From Bradyrhizobium sp. SZCCT0148 (GTDB lineage Bacteria; Pseudomonadota; Alphaproteobacteria; Rhizobiales; Xanthobacteraceae), in the NCBI RefSeq assembly GCF_018129985.1, contig NZ_JAFCKT010000003.1:248001-312000 (forward strand): a DNA stretch of 64,000 nt, read 5' to 3'. Shown here one piece after another: positions 7,004 to 15,228 of the stretch (position 1 is its first letter; each line of letters opens with the position of its first letter). Under the pieces are notes generated by a model that saw nothing but the letters and a program-made list of their open reading frames with translations, had not been told where the DNA came from and did not search any database. Made by a program: the position numbers and the translations under genes.

Positions 7004-8623
7004 TCACGCGACCGGTGCGTGCGCCTTTCGCCCCGGCACCGCTGCGAGCAGCTCCCGGCTATAGGCATGCTCCGGCGCTGCAAAGAGTTGTGCGGAGGGC
7101 TTCAGCTCGACGATGACGCCGCGCTGCATCACAGCGATGCGGTCGCAGATCTGGGCCGCAACGCGCAGATCGTGGGTGATGAACAGCATCGAGAGGCCAA
7201 GTCGCGCCTTGAGGTCTTCGAGTAACCGGAGAACCTGCGCCTGAACGGAGACGTCGAGGGCGGAGACCGCTTCGTCCGCGACGATGATCTCGGGCTCGAG
7301 CGCGAGCGCGCGCGCAATGCCGATGCGCTGACGCTGGCCGCCGGAGAATTCATGCGGATAGCGCTCGAGCGCGCCGGCATCCAGGCCGACCATCCCGAGC
7401 AGATCGCGGGCGCGGTCAAACGCCGCCTTCGGATCGAGACCAGCCGCGATCGGGCCGTCGGCAATGATGTTGCCAACCTTGCGGCGCGGATTAAGCGAGG
7501 CGAACGGATCCTGGAAGATCATCTGGATGCGATGGCGCTCCGCGCGCAGCGCCTTGCCCGAGAGCGAGGTGAGTTCGGTGTCGCCGATCCACACCGTGCC
7601 GCGGTCGGCCTCAATCAGCCGCATCACCAGCCGCGCCACCGATGATTTGCCCGAGCCGGATTCGCCGACCAGACCGAGCGTCTCGCCCTTGAGAATGTTG
7701 AAATTGACCGCGCGCGCGGCATCGACGCGGCGGTCCTCGCGAAACCAGCCGCCCGAGGTGACATAGGTCTTGTCGAGCCCGATCACCTCGACCGCCCTGG
7801 CCCTGTCGTCGAGCGGCGCGCGCGCCGGCGGGTCCATCGACGGCACGGCGGCGAGCAGTGCCTTGGTGTAGTCGTGCTGCGGGTTGTCGAAGACGGTTGC
7901 GGCAGGGCCTTCCTCCACCACCTTGCCGTGGCGGAGCACCACGACCTGGTCGGCGATGTCGGCGACGACACCGAAATCATGGGTGATGAACATCACCGCC
8001 ATGTTGCGGCTCTGCTGGAGATTGCGGATCAGCTTGAGGATCTGCGCCTGCGTTGTGACGTCGAGCGCGGTGGTGGGCTCGTCCGCGACCAGCACGGCGG
8101 GCTCGAGCGCGAGCGCCATCGCGATCATGGCGCGCTGGCGCTGGCCGCCGGAGAGCTGGTGCGGATAGGCGCGCACGATTCGTTCGGGGTCGGGCAGCCC
8201 GACCTCGCGCGCCAGCGCCAGCGCCTTGGCGCGTCGCTCCCTTGGCGTCAGCAGGCCATGGGCCTCGAACATCTCCGCCATCTGGTCGCCGATCCGCATC
8301 AACGGATTGAGCGCGGTCATCGGCTCCTGGAAGATCATCGCGAAACGGCGGCCGCGCAGATCGCGCCAGCCGTCGTCGTCGAGCTTGAGCAGGTCGCGTC
8401 CCTCGAACTGGATCTCGCCGGAGGCGATGGATACCGTATCTGGCAGCAGGCCCATCAGCGCATGCGCGCACATCGATTTGCCGGAGCCGGATTCGCCGAC
8501 GACGCAGACGATCTTGCCAGCGTTCAGGTCGAGCGAGATACCATCCACCGCGAAGGGACGTTCGGCCCCTTCGGGCAGCGCGATCTGCAGGTTCTTGATG
8601 GAAACGGTGGCTGGCGCGGCCAT
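7004..8623 (-). CDS. peptide ABC transporter, fused double ATPase (DppD-DppF type)
   Basis: 539 residues from ATG 8623, carrying two complete nucleotide-binding domains in one chain. The first has Walker A GESGSGKS, signature LSGGQRQRAMIAMAL and Walker [13 protein letters not shown]; the second has [28 protein letters not shown] and IIVADEAVSALD. This is the YejF/GsiA arrangement, in which one protein replaces the separate DppD and DppF subunits. It powers import through the permeases encoded just upstream (gap of 2 bases to the permease stop). The open frame extends above 8623, but the ATG here starts the domain and fits operon spacing. Substrate likely a peptide or related small molecule; the exact ligand cannot be read. 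Confidence 0.93.
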   Translation of the reverse strand: MAAPATVSIKNLQIALPEGAERPFAVDGISLDLNAGKIVCVVGESGSGKSMCAHALMGLLPDTVSIASGEIQFEGRDLLKLDDDGWRDLRGRRFAMIFQEPMTALNPLMRIGDQMAEMFEAHGLLTPRERRAKALALAREVGLPDPERIVRAYPHQLSGGQRQRAMIAMALALEPAVLVADEPTTALDVTTQAQILKLIRNLQQSRNMAVMFITHDFGVVADIADQVVVLRHGKVVEEGPAATVFDNPQHDYTKALLAAVPSMDPPARAPLDDRARAVEVIGLDKTYVTSGGWFREDRRVDAARAVNFNILKGETLGLVGESGSGKSSVARLVMRLIEADRGTVWIGDTELTSLSGKALRAERHRIQMIFQDPFASLNPRRKVGNIIADGPIAAGLDPKAAFDRARDLLGMVGLDAGALERYPHEFSGGQRQRIGIARALALEPEIIVADEAVSALDVSVQAQVLRLLEDLKARLGLSMLFITHDLRVAAQICDRIAVMQRGVIVELKPSAQLFAAPEHAYSRELLAAVPGRKAHAPVA

Positions 8624-8625
8624 GG

Positions 8626-9465
8626 TCAGCGTCCCTCCCGCGACAGGCGCGGATTGAGCGCGTCGTTGAGGCCTTCGCCGATCAGGTTCAGCCCGAGCAC
8701 CGAGATCAGGATGGCGACACCGGGAAACACCGTGATCCACCAGGCCTGGCGGATCACGGTGCGGCCGGCGCCGACCATGTAGCCCCAGGAAATCAGATTG
8801 GGATCGCCGAGGCCGAGAAACGACAGCGAGGATTCCAGCAGGATCGCGGTCGCCACCATCAGCGAGGCCAGCACGATCACCGGCGACAGCGCATTGGGCA
8901 GGATCTCGCGCATGATGATCCAGGTGTTGCTCTGGCCGGTGACCACGGCGGCCTGGACGTATTCGCGCGTGCGCAGCGACAGCACCTCGCCGCGCACGAG
9001 GCGGGCGACCGGTGGCCAGCTCACCACCGCGATCGAGGCCACGATCGAATAGATCGAGGGCTGCAGGATCGCGACCAGCACGATCGCGAGCGCAAAGCTC
9101 GGGATGGTCTGGAAGAACTCGGTGAAGCGCATCAGGGCGTCGTCGACCTTGCCGCCGAAATAGCCGGCCATGGCGCCGATGGGAATGCCGACCACCAGCG
9201 CCACCAGCGTGGAGACGAGGCCGACCAAAAGCGAGACGCGTGCGCCGAAAATCATGCCGGCGAACACGTCGCGGCCGAGTGCGTCGGTGCCGAGCGGCAC
9301 GGTCGAGAGCGTGAACGGCGGCAGGAACGGCCGCTGCACCATGCGCCAGGGCGAGTTCGGAAACAGCATAGGCCCGAACAAGGCGACCGAAACCGCGAGG
9401 AGCAGGATGACGAGCCCGATGACGCCGCTCGGGCTACGCAGCATCGATTTCCAGAACTGTTTCAT
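8626..9465 (-). CDS. peptide ABC transporter permease, DppC type
   Basis: 279 residues. After a short cytosolic start (MKQFWKSMLRSPSGVIG) come six hydrophobic segments, with the characteristic DppC loop PLGTDALGRDVFAGMIFGAR near residue 60 and the ATPase-contacting EAA motif in the AAVVTGQSNTWIIMREILPN region. The C-terminus GLNLIGEGLNDALNPR is diagnostic of the family. Start ATG 9465 overlaps the stop of the DppB-type gene by four bases (ATGA), showing translational coupling. It forms the membrane channel with the DppB-type partner. Confidence 0.93.
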   Translation of the reverse strand: MKQFWKSMLRSPSGVIGLVILLLAVSVALFGPMLFPNSPWRMVQRPFLPPFTLSTVPLGTDALGRDVFAGMIFGARVSLLVGLVSTLVALVVGIPIGAMAGYFGGKVDDALMRFTEFFQTIPSFALAIVLVAILQPSIYSIVASIAVVSWPPVARLVRGEVLSLRTREYVQAAVVTGQSNTWIIMREILPNALSPVIVLASLMVATAILLESSLSFLGLGDPNLISWGYMVGAGRTVIRQAWWITVFPGVAILISVLGLNLIGEGLNDALNPRLSREGR

Positions 9466-10433
9466 GAGGCGAATTCGATGCGCGGATCGACCAGGCGATA
9501 GACCAGATCGGTGATGAGGTTGAAGATCAGGACCATGGCCGAGCAGATCACGAAGACGCCGAGCAGCAGATTGTAGTCGCGCTGCAACAGCGCGTCGTAC
9601 ATCAGCCGCCCGATGCCGGGCCAGGCGAACACGGTCTCGGTGATGACGGCGCCGCCGATCAGTGTTCCCGAATGCACGCCGGCCAGCGTCACGACGGGCA
9701 GCAGCGCGTTACGCAGCACATGGCGACGCTGGATCACGGCGTCGGAAAGGCCCTTGGCGCGCGCGGTCTTGACAAAGTCGAGCCGCTTCACCTCGAGCAT
9801 CGAGGCGCGCGTCATCCGGGTATAGGTCGCCATGAAGAACAGTCCGAGCGTCATCGCCGGCATGATCAAGTGTTTCGCGACGTCGACCGCGTGGGCAAGG
9901 CCGGTGAGGTTGGCGCCGACCGTCTCGTATCCAAAGCTCGGCAGCCAATCCATGGTGACCGAGAACAAGAGGATGCCCATCAGCGCCACCCAGAAGATCG
10001 GCATCGCATAGAAGATCAGTGCGAACACGGTGATGGCGGTGTCGAGGAAGGTCCCGGCAAAGCGCGCGGCGAAGGTGCCGAACAGAACGCCGAGCATGAG
10101 CGAGATCGCAAATGCCGTCAGCGTCAGCAGCAACGTGGCCGGCAGCCGTTCGCCGATCAGCTTTGCGACTGGTGCCTGCTGGCGGAAGGAGAAGCCGAGG
10201 TCGAGGGTGACGACGCCCTTGACGTAGATGAAGAGCTGCTCGGGCAGCGGCTTGTCGAGGCCGAACTTTTCCCTGAGTTGCTTGACGAAGACCTGGTCGC
10301 TGGCCCCGGCCTCGCCGGCCATGACGACCGCGGGGTCGCCCGGCGCAAGCCGGATCAGGAAGAAATTGAGGACGACGATCGCGAGCAGGACGATCACGCC
10401 CTTCACGACACGCTGGGAGATGAAGGAGAGCAT
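9462..10433 (-). CDS. peptide ABC transporter permease, DppB type
   Basis: 323 residues, six membrane segments. It opens with MLSFISQRVVKGVIVLLAIV, has the usual LAPGDPAVVMAGE loop and RLPATLLLTLTAFAISLMLG segment, and the EAA loop RAKGLSDAVIQRRHVLRNAL that docks on the ATPase. The C-terminal ADLVYRLVDPRIEF-like sequence (here TDLVYRLVDPRIEF) is standard. It is the second gene of the operon; 276 bases with a strong hairpin separate it from the upstream binding-protein gene, which would let the binding protein be made in excess. Confidence 0.93.
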   Translation of the reverse strand: MLSFISQRVVKGVIVLLAIVVLNFFLIRLAPGDPAVVMAGEAGASDQVFVKQLREKFGLDKPLPEQLFIYVKGVVTLDLGFSFRQQAPVAKLIGERLPATLLLTLTAFAISLMLGVLFGTFAARFAGTFLDTAITVFALIFYAMPIFWVALMGILLFSVTMDWLPSFGYETVGANLTGLAHAVDVAKHLIMPAMTLGLFFMATYTRMTRASMLEVKRLDFVKTARAKGLSDAVIQRRHVLRNALLPVVTLAGVHSGTLIGGAVITETVFAWPGIGRLMYDALLQRDYNLLLGVFVICSAMVLIFNLITDLVYRLVDPRIEFAS

Positions 10434-10489
10434 CTAGACTCGAATGACGGTTGTTTGGGACGGTCTCGCCGCGAGGAACACCTCTCCCC

Positions 10490-10610
10490 GTCGGGAAGAG
10501 GTCGCGCCGAAGGCGCGGGTGAGCGGGATCAGGGCCCGCGAGGAAACGCAACCCCTCACCCCGATCGCATCTGGCGATGCGATTGGACCTCTCCCTGGAG
10601 AGATGGGCAC
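10490..10610. repeat. probable intergenic palindromic element
   Basis: This part of the 276-base gap has short nested inverted repeats, including ATCGCATC (10564-10571)/GATGCGAT (10576-10583), and pyrimidine-rich CCTCTCCC blocks on both sides. The style matches noncoding elements scattered between rhizobial genes. I cannot count copies from one window. Confidence 0.4.
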
Positions 10611-10663
10611 CGCCGATGCCTCAGCGTCTCGACACGATCTCATGATCTATCTGTGTATCCAGG

Positions 10664-10702
10664 CATGCGACACCGCAGCAAGCTCTGCCGCGGTGTCGCA
10701 TG
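10664..10702 (-). promoter_or_regulatory. strong hairpin between binding-protein and permease genes
   Basis: CATGCGACACCGC (10664-10676) and GCGGTGTCGCATG (10690-10702) are perfect 13-bp inverted arms around a 13-base loop, beginning 8 bases beyond the binding-protein stop. There is no T-run, so it fits a 3'-end-stabilising or partial-attenuation structure, as known in the malEF type of operon, rather than a full terminator. Confidence 0.6.
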
Positions 10703-10709
10703 GAGCTCA

Positions 10710-12260
10710 TCACTTGTCGAGCCATGCGTCCTTGAAGCCGTCATTGACCCCGATCCCCGTGGTGATCAGGTTCTTGACCTTGCAGCGCGTGATGGTCGGG
10801 AATTGCAGCTCGAGCATCCAGGCCACCGGCACGTCCTCGACGAGGATCTTCTGCGCCTTCTCGTAGATTTCCTTGCGCTTGGAGTCCGGGGTCGCGACCG
10901 CGCCGTCGGCGAACAACTTGTCGATCTCCGGGTTGGAGTAGCCTTCGACGTTGTTGAACACCTGGCCCTTGGCGATGTTGCTGGAGATGTAGTTACGGCC
11001 GACGCCGAGCGCGGGGTCGCCGTACTGGTAGAGATAAGTGAAGGCGATGTCGTAGTCCCAGTCGCCGATCTTCTGGTTGCCGCCGGCAACGTCGGTGGCG
11101 ATGGTCTCGATGTTGATGCCGACGTCCATGAGGTTCTGCTTCACGGCTTCACCCCAGCGCTGCCAGGTCTCGCCATAGGCGAGCGGCAGCAGGCGGATCT
11201 TCTCGCCCTTGTAGCCGGCTTCCTTCAGCAGCGCCTTGGCCTTGGCCGGATCGTAAGGGTATTTTTTCACGTCGTCGGTGTAGTACTTGATGGTCGAGGC
11301 CGACGGGCCGGTCGCGACCTTGCCGAGCCCGTTCCAGATCACGTCCTTGGCGAAGTCGCGGTCGATCGCATACATCACCGCCTGCCGCACCCGCTTATCG
11401 GCGAGCGGGCCCTGTCGGTTGTTGAGCCACAGCCAGGCCAGCGGCGAGAAGAACTCCCAGCCGGCGCCGGTGACGCAGGTGTCCTTCAGCTTGGTCAGCC
11501 GCGGCACGTCGAAGTTCTCGACCGAGCCGCCGGGCAGCACGTCGACCTTGCCGGTCTCATACGCCACCGAGCGCGCCGCCGCGTCGGGAATGATCTGCCA
11601 GTAGATCTCGTCGAGATAGGGCTTGCCCTTCTCGTAATAGTTCGGGTTCTTGGCCAGGCGGATGAACGAGCCCTTCTGCCACTCCTTGAACATGAAGGGG
11701 CCGGTGCCGACCGGAGCGTTGTTGTAGGGATTGGTCTTCCAGTCGGTGCCTTCATAGAGATGCTTCGGCACCATCGGCATCGAGCCGACCTCGAAGATGC
11801 CGAGGAACGGGCCGAACGGCTGCTTCAGCGTGAACACCACCGTGTAATCGTCGGGCGCCTCGACCTTGTCGACCTGCGCGAGGTTGGTGCGGGCGCGGGC
11901 GTGGGTCTGCTTCAGCATCTCGATCGAGAACAAGACGTCCGCGGCGGTGAAGGGCTTGCCGTCATGCCAGGTGACGCCCTTGCGCAGCTTGAAGGTGTAA
12001 GTCTTGGCGTCCTCGCTGACGCTCCAGCTCTCGGCGAGCTCCGGCTGCGGCTCGAGCTTGGGACTGTAGCGCAGCAGGCCCTCGAAGATGTTGCCCGACA
12101 CCATCTGGGTCGGACCGTTCTGGACCATCGCCAGCATCAGGCCGGGCGGCTCGGGCTGGATCACCGCATTGATCACACCGCCCGTTTTCGGCTCCTGTGC
12201 CAGTACCGGGGCCGCAAGGCCGCAAGCCAGCAGAAGACCAAGCAACACTCGTTTTGGCAT
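10710..12260 (-). CDS. peptide ABC transporter substrate-binding protein (SBP family 5)
   Basis: 516 residues with a cleavable signal peptide (MPKRVLLGLLLACGLAAPVL, cut before AQ). The mature protein shows the family-5 pattern: NIFEGLLRYSP..EPQPELAESW near residue 60, then TYTFKLRKGVTWHDGKPFTA, the family signature around DVLFSIEML, and PVGTGPFMFKEW further on. It is periplasmic and delivers ligand to the permeases encoded downstream on the same strand. Family members bind peptides, nickel, opines or sugars; the ligand is not evident here. It is first in the operon, and the hairpin behind its stop suggests differential expression. Confidence 0.93.
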   Translation of the reverse strand: MPKRVLLGLLLACGLAAPVLAQEPKTGGVINAVIQPEPPGLMLAMVQNGPTQMVSGNIFEGLLRYSPKLEPQPELAESWSVSEDAKTYTFKLRKGVTWHDGKPFTAADVLFSIEMLKQTHARARTNLAQVDKVEAPDDYTVVFTLKQPFGPFLGIFEVGSMPMVPKHLYEGTDWKTNPYNNAPVGTGPFMFKEWQKGSFIRLAKNPNYYEKGKPYLDEIYWQIIPDAAARSVAYETGKVDVLPGGSVENFDVPRLTKLKDTCVTGAGWEFFSPLAWLWLNNRQGPLADKRVRQAVMYAIDRDFAKDVIWNGLGKVATGPSASTIKYYTDDVKKYPYDPAKAKALLKEAGYKGEKIRLLPLAYGETWQRWGEAVKQNLMDVGINIETIATDVAGGNQKIGDWDYDIAFTYLYQYGDPALGVGRNYISSNIAKGQVFNNVEGYSNPEIDKLFADGAVATPDSKRKEIYEKAQKILVEDVPVAWMLELQFPTITRCKVKNLITTGIGVNDGFKDAWLDK

Positions 12261-12556
12261 GTCGTATCTTTCTCAAGCGAGGCCAGCCGCGAACGCTTCG
12301 CACGTTATGGCGCGCGAAGTTACGGCCGGCCCATCCCAGTCCCCATCCGGAAGCGAGGCTCACACAGTCCCGTTCGGCGCCGCAAGATGAAAGTCGCGAC
12401 AGTGTTCGCACAAAAAATGTACAGCGCGTCCTGTTATCCCGTAGGCCCTCCGCCAACGCGGATCGGCCGCCCCTGCTGATCAGGCGACCTCTGTCATATC
12501 CGGATTCAGGAGAGGCGGTGCACAAGGCTGCGCCTGCGACCAAAAGCGTCAGGTCA

Positions 12557-12868
12557 TCATTTCGCGCCGAGCGCCCGTTGCAGCTCGGCGAGCGCGTCGG
12601 CCAGCTGTTCGCGATGTGCGATGTCGTCCTTGGGGAGCGCGGCAACGCTGCCGGCGAGCTCACGCAGGATGCCGGCAAGCAGGCCGAAATTGAGGTGCAG
12701 GTGCACCGATTTGCGTTCGTCGGCAGCGCCCGGATGTTGCAGCACCAGTGCAACGCCGCTGCCGTCGAGCCGCGCCTCGAACCGCGACGAATGCTCGAAC
12801 GTGCCGACATAGAATTTGTCGGGATATTCGAGTGCGATCTCTGCCTTGTCTGGAACCGGCCGGGACAT
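12557..12868 (-). CDS. conserved hypothetical protein, 103 residues
   Basis: ATG 12868 to TGA 12559-12557. The protein starts with a beta-rich portion (EIALEYPDKFYVGTFEHSSR, FEARLDGSGVALVLQHPG), followed by a helical C-terminal half (LHLNFGLLAGILRELAGSVA, HREQLADALAELQRALG). No signal peptide or membrane segment, so a cytosolic protein. It is divergent from the Irr-like gene and shares the intergenic region that holds a perfect FNR/FixK-type palindrome, which lies about 80 bases before its start. Function not recognised. Confidence 0.6.
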   Translation of the reverse strand: MSRPVPDKAEIALEYPDKFYVGTFEHSSRFEARLDGSGVALVLQHPGAADERKSVHLHLNFGLLAGILRELAGSVAALPKDDIAHREQLADALAELQRALGAK

Positions 12869-12947
12869 CTGAACCTCGTGGCTATCAACACATTCTGGTT
12901 GGGAATAAAGCGAAGCGCCTTGCGATAGGTCAGAGGCGGCTTTCGGA

Positions 12948-12963
12948 TTTGATCCGGATCAAA
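12948..12963. promoter_or_regulatory. FNR/FixK-type box, perfect 16-base palindrome
   Basis: TTTGATCCGGATCAAA contains TTGAT-N4-ATCAA, the consensus of the FNR/FixK/Anr family, with complete dyad symmetry. It sits nearly midway between the divergent starts at 12868 (minus) and 13050 (plus), at a distance that allows a normal promoter on either side. In Bradyrhizobium FixK2 binds such sites under low oxygen. Confidence 0.7.
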
Positions 12964-13049
12964 GCCTGGTCGCCGCTTTTGCGATCGAATGGCAACTGGC
13001 GACGCGGCGCGTTCTGCGCCTTTGGGCTGTGAGACGTGTGAGACGATCG

Positions 13050-13529
13050 ATGGACATCCAGGATATCCCTGCCGTTGACGATAGTGGACCTGACGTCGCC
13101 GGCCTCGAATTGCCGCCCGATGCGGACGTGCAGCACTGTCTGCGATTGCTTGTTGACGCCGGCCTGCGTCCGACGCGCCAGCGGCTGGCGCTCGGCCGAT
13201 TGCTGTTCCTGCGCGGCCATCGTCATGTCACCGCCGAGAGCCTGTTCGAAGAAGCGATGGCGACGAGCGCCGAGCTGTCGCTCGCGACCGTCTACAACAC
13301 GCTGAACCAGTTCACCGAGGCCGGCCTGCTGCGCCGCATCGCCGCCGACGGCATCAAGTCGTTCTTCGACACCGACACGTCGGTGCATCCGCATTTCTAT
13401 CTGGAAGGCGAGGATATGCTGGTCGACGTCGCCGACGGTCTCGCTTTCACCAAGATCCCCGAGGCGCTGCCCGGCCACGAGATCGCGCGGCTCGACGTCA
13501 TCGTCCACCTGCGCCGCAAGCGAACGTAG
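13050..13529 (+). CDS. irr: Irr-like Fur-family iron regulator without haem regulatory motif
   Basis: 159 residues from ATG 13050 (an upstream GTG at 13029 is possible). The sequence follows the rhizobial Irr pattern closely: LRLLVDAGLRPTRQRLALGR, RHVTAESLFEEA, LSLATVYNTLNQFTEAGLLR, then IARLDVIVHLRRKR at the end. Irr controls haem synthesis and iron genes and in Bradyrhizobium is degraded when it binds haem through a Cys-Pro motif (GCPWH) near its N-terminus. That motif is absent here; the only N-terminal cysteine is C30 in VQHCLRL. The second, histidine-rich haem site is HPH rather than HHH. This is therefore a second, probably haem-stable Irr paralogue. The FNR/FixK palindrome upstream suggests oxygen control. 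Confidence 0.85.
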   Translation: MDIQDIPAVDDSGPDVAGLELPPDADVQHCLRLLVDAGLRPTRQRLALGRLLFLRGHRHVTAESLFEEAMATSAELSLATVYNTLNQFTEAGLLRRIAADGIKSFFDTDTSVHPHFYLEGEDMLVDVADGLAFTKIPEALPGHEIARLDVIVHLRRKRT

Positions 13530-13547
13530 CGACGGCACGACGATCGC

Positions 13548-15095
13548 CTAGCGCAATCCGGCGCGGCGGAATCCCTCCAGATAATGCTCGCGATCGCCGT
13601 CATTGGCCCACGGCAGTTGCGTCGCGATCCAGTGCAGCGAGATGTCGGGCTGGGTGCGGCGGAGCTCGCTCAGCGCCGTCTCCGCAAGCAATCGGTCGCC
13701 GGCCATGCCGGCGGCAACCGCGAGCACGCGGTAGGCGCCGGTGAGATCGCCGCGGTGGCGGATCGCCTCGCGCGCCAGCGCGATGGCTTCGTCATAACGT
13801 CGTTCGGTGAAGCGCGCATAGCCGGCGATGCCATGATAGACCGCGAGCGACGGATCGCGCGGTGACAGCCGGATCGCCCTTTGCGCGGCCTCGAACGAAT
13901 CCTGCGAACGTCCGGCATAGGACAGCGCCAGCGCGTAATAACCCTGCGCCAGCGAGAAGTTCGGATTGAGCGCGAGTGCCTGCTCGAACGCGGCCAGCGC
14001 GTTCGCAAGCCTGCGTGTCGAGAAGCAGACGCTGCCCAGCGCGACATGTGCCCAGGCATCCTCATGATCGCAGCGCACCGCAGCCAGCGCGGCGGCTTCC
14101 GCCGCCGGCGCCACCGCGGCGAGCTCGGCCCAGCCGAGATGCACGCCGAACATGTGGTTTGCCGCCAGCACCGACAGCGCCTGGCCGTAATTCGGATCGA
14201 TCCCGATGGCGCGTTCGAGCAGCATCCGCGCGGTCTCGTGATCACGCCTCGTCACCCGCCAGAAATGCGACAGCGCCCGCATCAGCAGATCCCATGCGTC
14301 CAGGCTCGCAGGCGCTTTGCTGTGGGCGCGAAAACTCTCCGCCGCGTGGATCTGCGGTTCGATCGCAGCGGCGATCGCGTTGGTGATCTCGTCCTGGACG
14401 GCGAAGACGTCGACCAGCTCGCGGTCGTAGCGCTCGGCCCACAAATGACTGCCCGAATGGGCATCGTTCAGCTGTGCGGTGATGCGCACCCGGCTGCCTG
14501 CCTTGCGCACGCTGCCTTCGACGACGTAGCGGACGCCGAGTTCGTCCGCGATCTGCCTGATGTTGACCGCGCGTCCCTTGTAGGTGAAGGACGAGTTGCG
14601 GGCGATCACCATGAACCAGCGTTGCTTCGACAGCGCGGTGAGGATGTCTTCGCTGATGCCGTCGCCGAAATAGTCCTGCGCGGGATCGCCACTCATGTTC
14701 TCGAAGGCGAGCACCGCGATCGCCGGGCGGTCCGGCGCGCGCGAGGGCGCGGGCCTGGCTTCGGCCGGCACGATCGATGCTGCCACTTCTTCATGGACCT
14801 CGCCGATGAAGCGAAAGCCCTTGCGCGGTATCGTCTTGATCAGCCGCTGCGTCGCGCCATCGTCATTGATCGCCTTGCGCGCGGCGTTAATCCGGCTGTT
14901 GAGCGCGGAATCCGAGATGATCCGATCGTTCCAGATCTGGCTGATCAGGTCATCCTTGCTGACCACACGCGCGCGTTGCGCGACGAGATAGAGCAGGAGA
15001 TCGAACACCTGCGGCTGCAACGGCACGGCTGACCCGCCGCAGGTGAGTTCCCGCAGGTCGCCATCGAGCACGTTGTTTTCAAAGCGAAATCGCAC
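13548..15095 (-). CDS. OmpR-type winged-helix regulator with TolB-like and TPR domains
   Basis: 515 residues. Residues 1-105 are a Trans_reg_C winged helix (LTCGGSAVPLQPQVFDLLLY, VVSKDDLISQIWNDRIISDS, IKTIPRKGFRFIGE). Residues about 120-255 form the domain seen in adenylate-cyclase-like and FlgO/TolB-like proteins (IAVLAFENMSGDPAQDYFGD, RITAQLNDAHSGSHLWAERYD). The remainder is a TPR array (ALAAFEQALALNPNFSLAQG and similar units). It has no membrane segment, so it is a soluble, CadC-like one-component regulator whose signal is probably read by the TPR half. It diverges from the mddA-like gene, and two tandem 21-base repeats begin 7 bases before its start codon, which suggests self-control and control of mddA. 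Confidence 0.82.
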   Translation of the reverse strand: MRFRFENNVLDGDLRELTCGGSAVPLQPQVFDLLLYLVAQRARVVSKDDLISQIWNDRIISDSALNSRINAARKAINDDGATQRLIKTIPRKGFRFIGEVHEEVAASIVPAEARPAPSRAPDRPAIAVLAFENMSGDPAQDYFGDGISEDILTALSKQRWFMVIARNSSFTYKGRAVNIRQIADELGVRYVVEGSVRKAGSRVRITAQLNDAHSGSHLWAERYDRELVDVFAVQDEITNAIAAAIEPQIHAAESFRAHSKAPASLDAWDLLMRALSHFWRVTRRDHETARMLLERAIGIDPNYGQALSVLAANHMFGVHLGWAELAAVAPAAEAAALAAVRCDHEDAWAHVALGSVCFSTRRLANALAAFEQALALNPNFSLAQGYYALALSYAGRSQDSFEAAQRAIRLSPRDPSLAVYHGIAGYARFTERRYDEAIALAREAIRHRGDLTGAYRVLAVAAGMAGDRLLAETALSELRRTQPDISLHWIATQLPWANDGDREHYLEGFRRAGLR

Positions 15096-15101
15096 GTTTC
15101 C

Positions 15102-15144
15102 GTCGTCTCAAGCAAAAATCAAAGTCGTCTCAGGCGAAAATCAA
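15102..15144. promoter_or_regulatory. tandem direct repeat, likely operator of the divergent regulator
   Basis: Two 21-base units, 15102-15122 and 15124-15144, match at 19 of 21 positions. Each starts GTCGTCTCA and ends AAAATCAA; the period is 22 bases, or two helical turns. OmpR-type winged-helix proteins typically bind tandem direct repeats on one face of the helix. The array lies just before the regulator start and about 85 bases before the mddA-like start. Confidence 0.6.
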
Positions 15145-15228
15145 CCGTCCGCCAAAGTCTGCGGAGGTCCGATCCGGCATGCTGCGAAGACCAAACAGTG
15201 TCGATGTCTCGGCACAACGGAGCGTTTC

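Noticed and set aside
9672..12479. Plus-strand open frame of 935 codons
   Set aside because: It lies antisense to three transporter genes with clear motifs; the translation is rich in His/Arg/Glu/Asp with no family features, as expected from GC-rich antisense frames.
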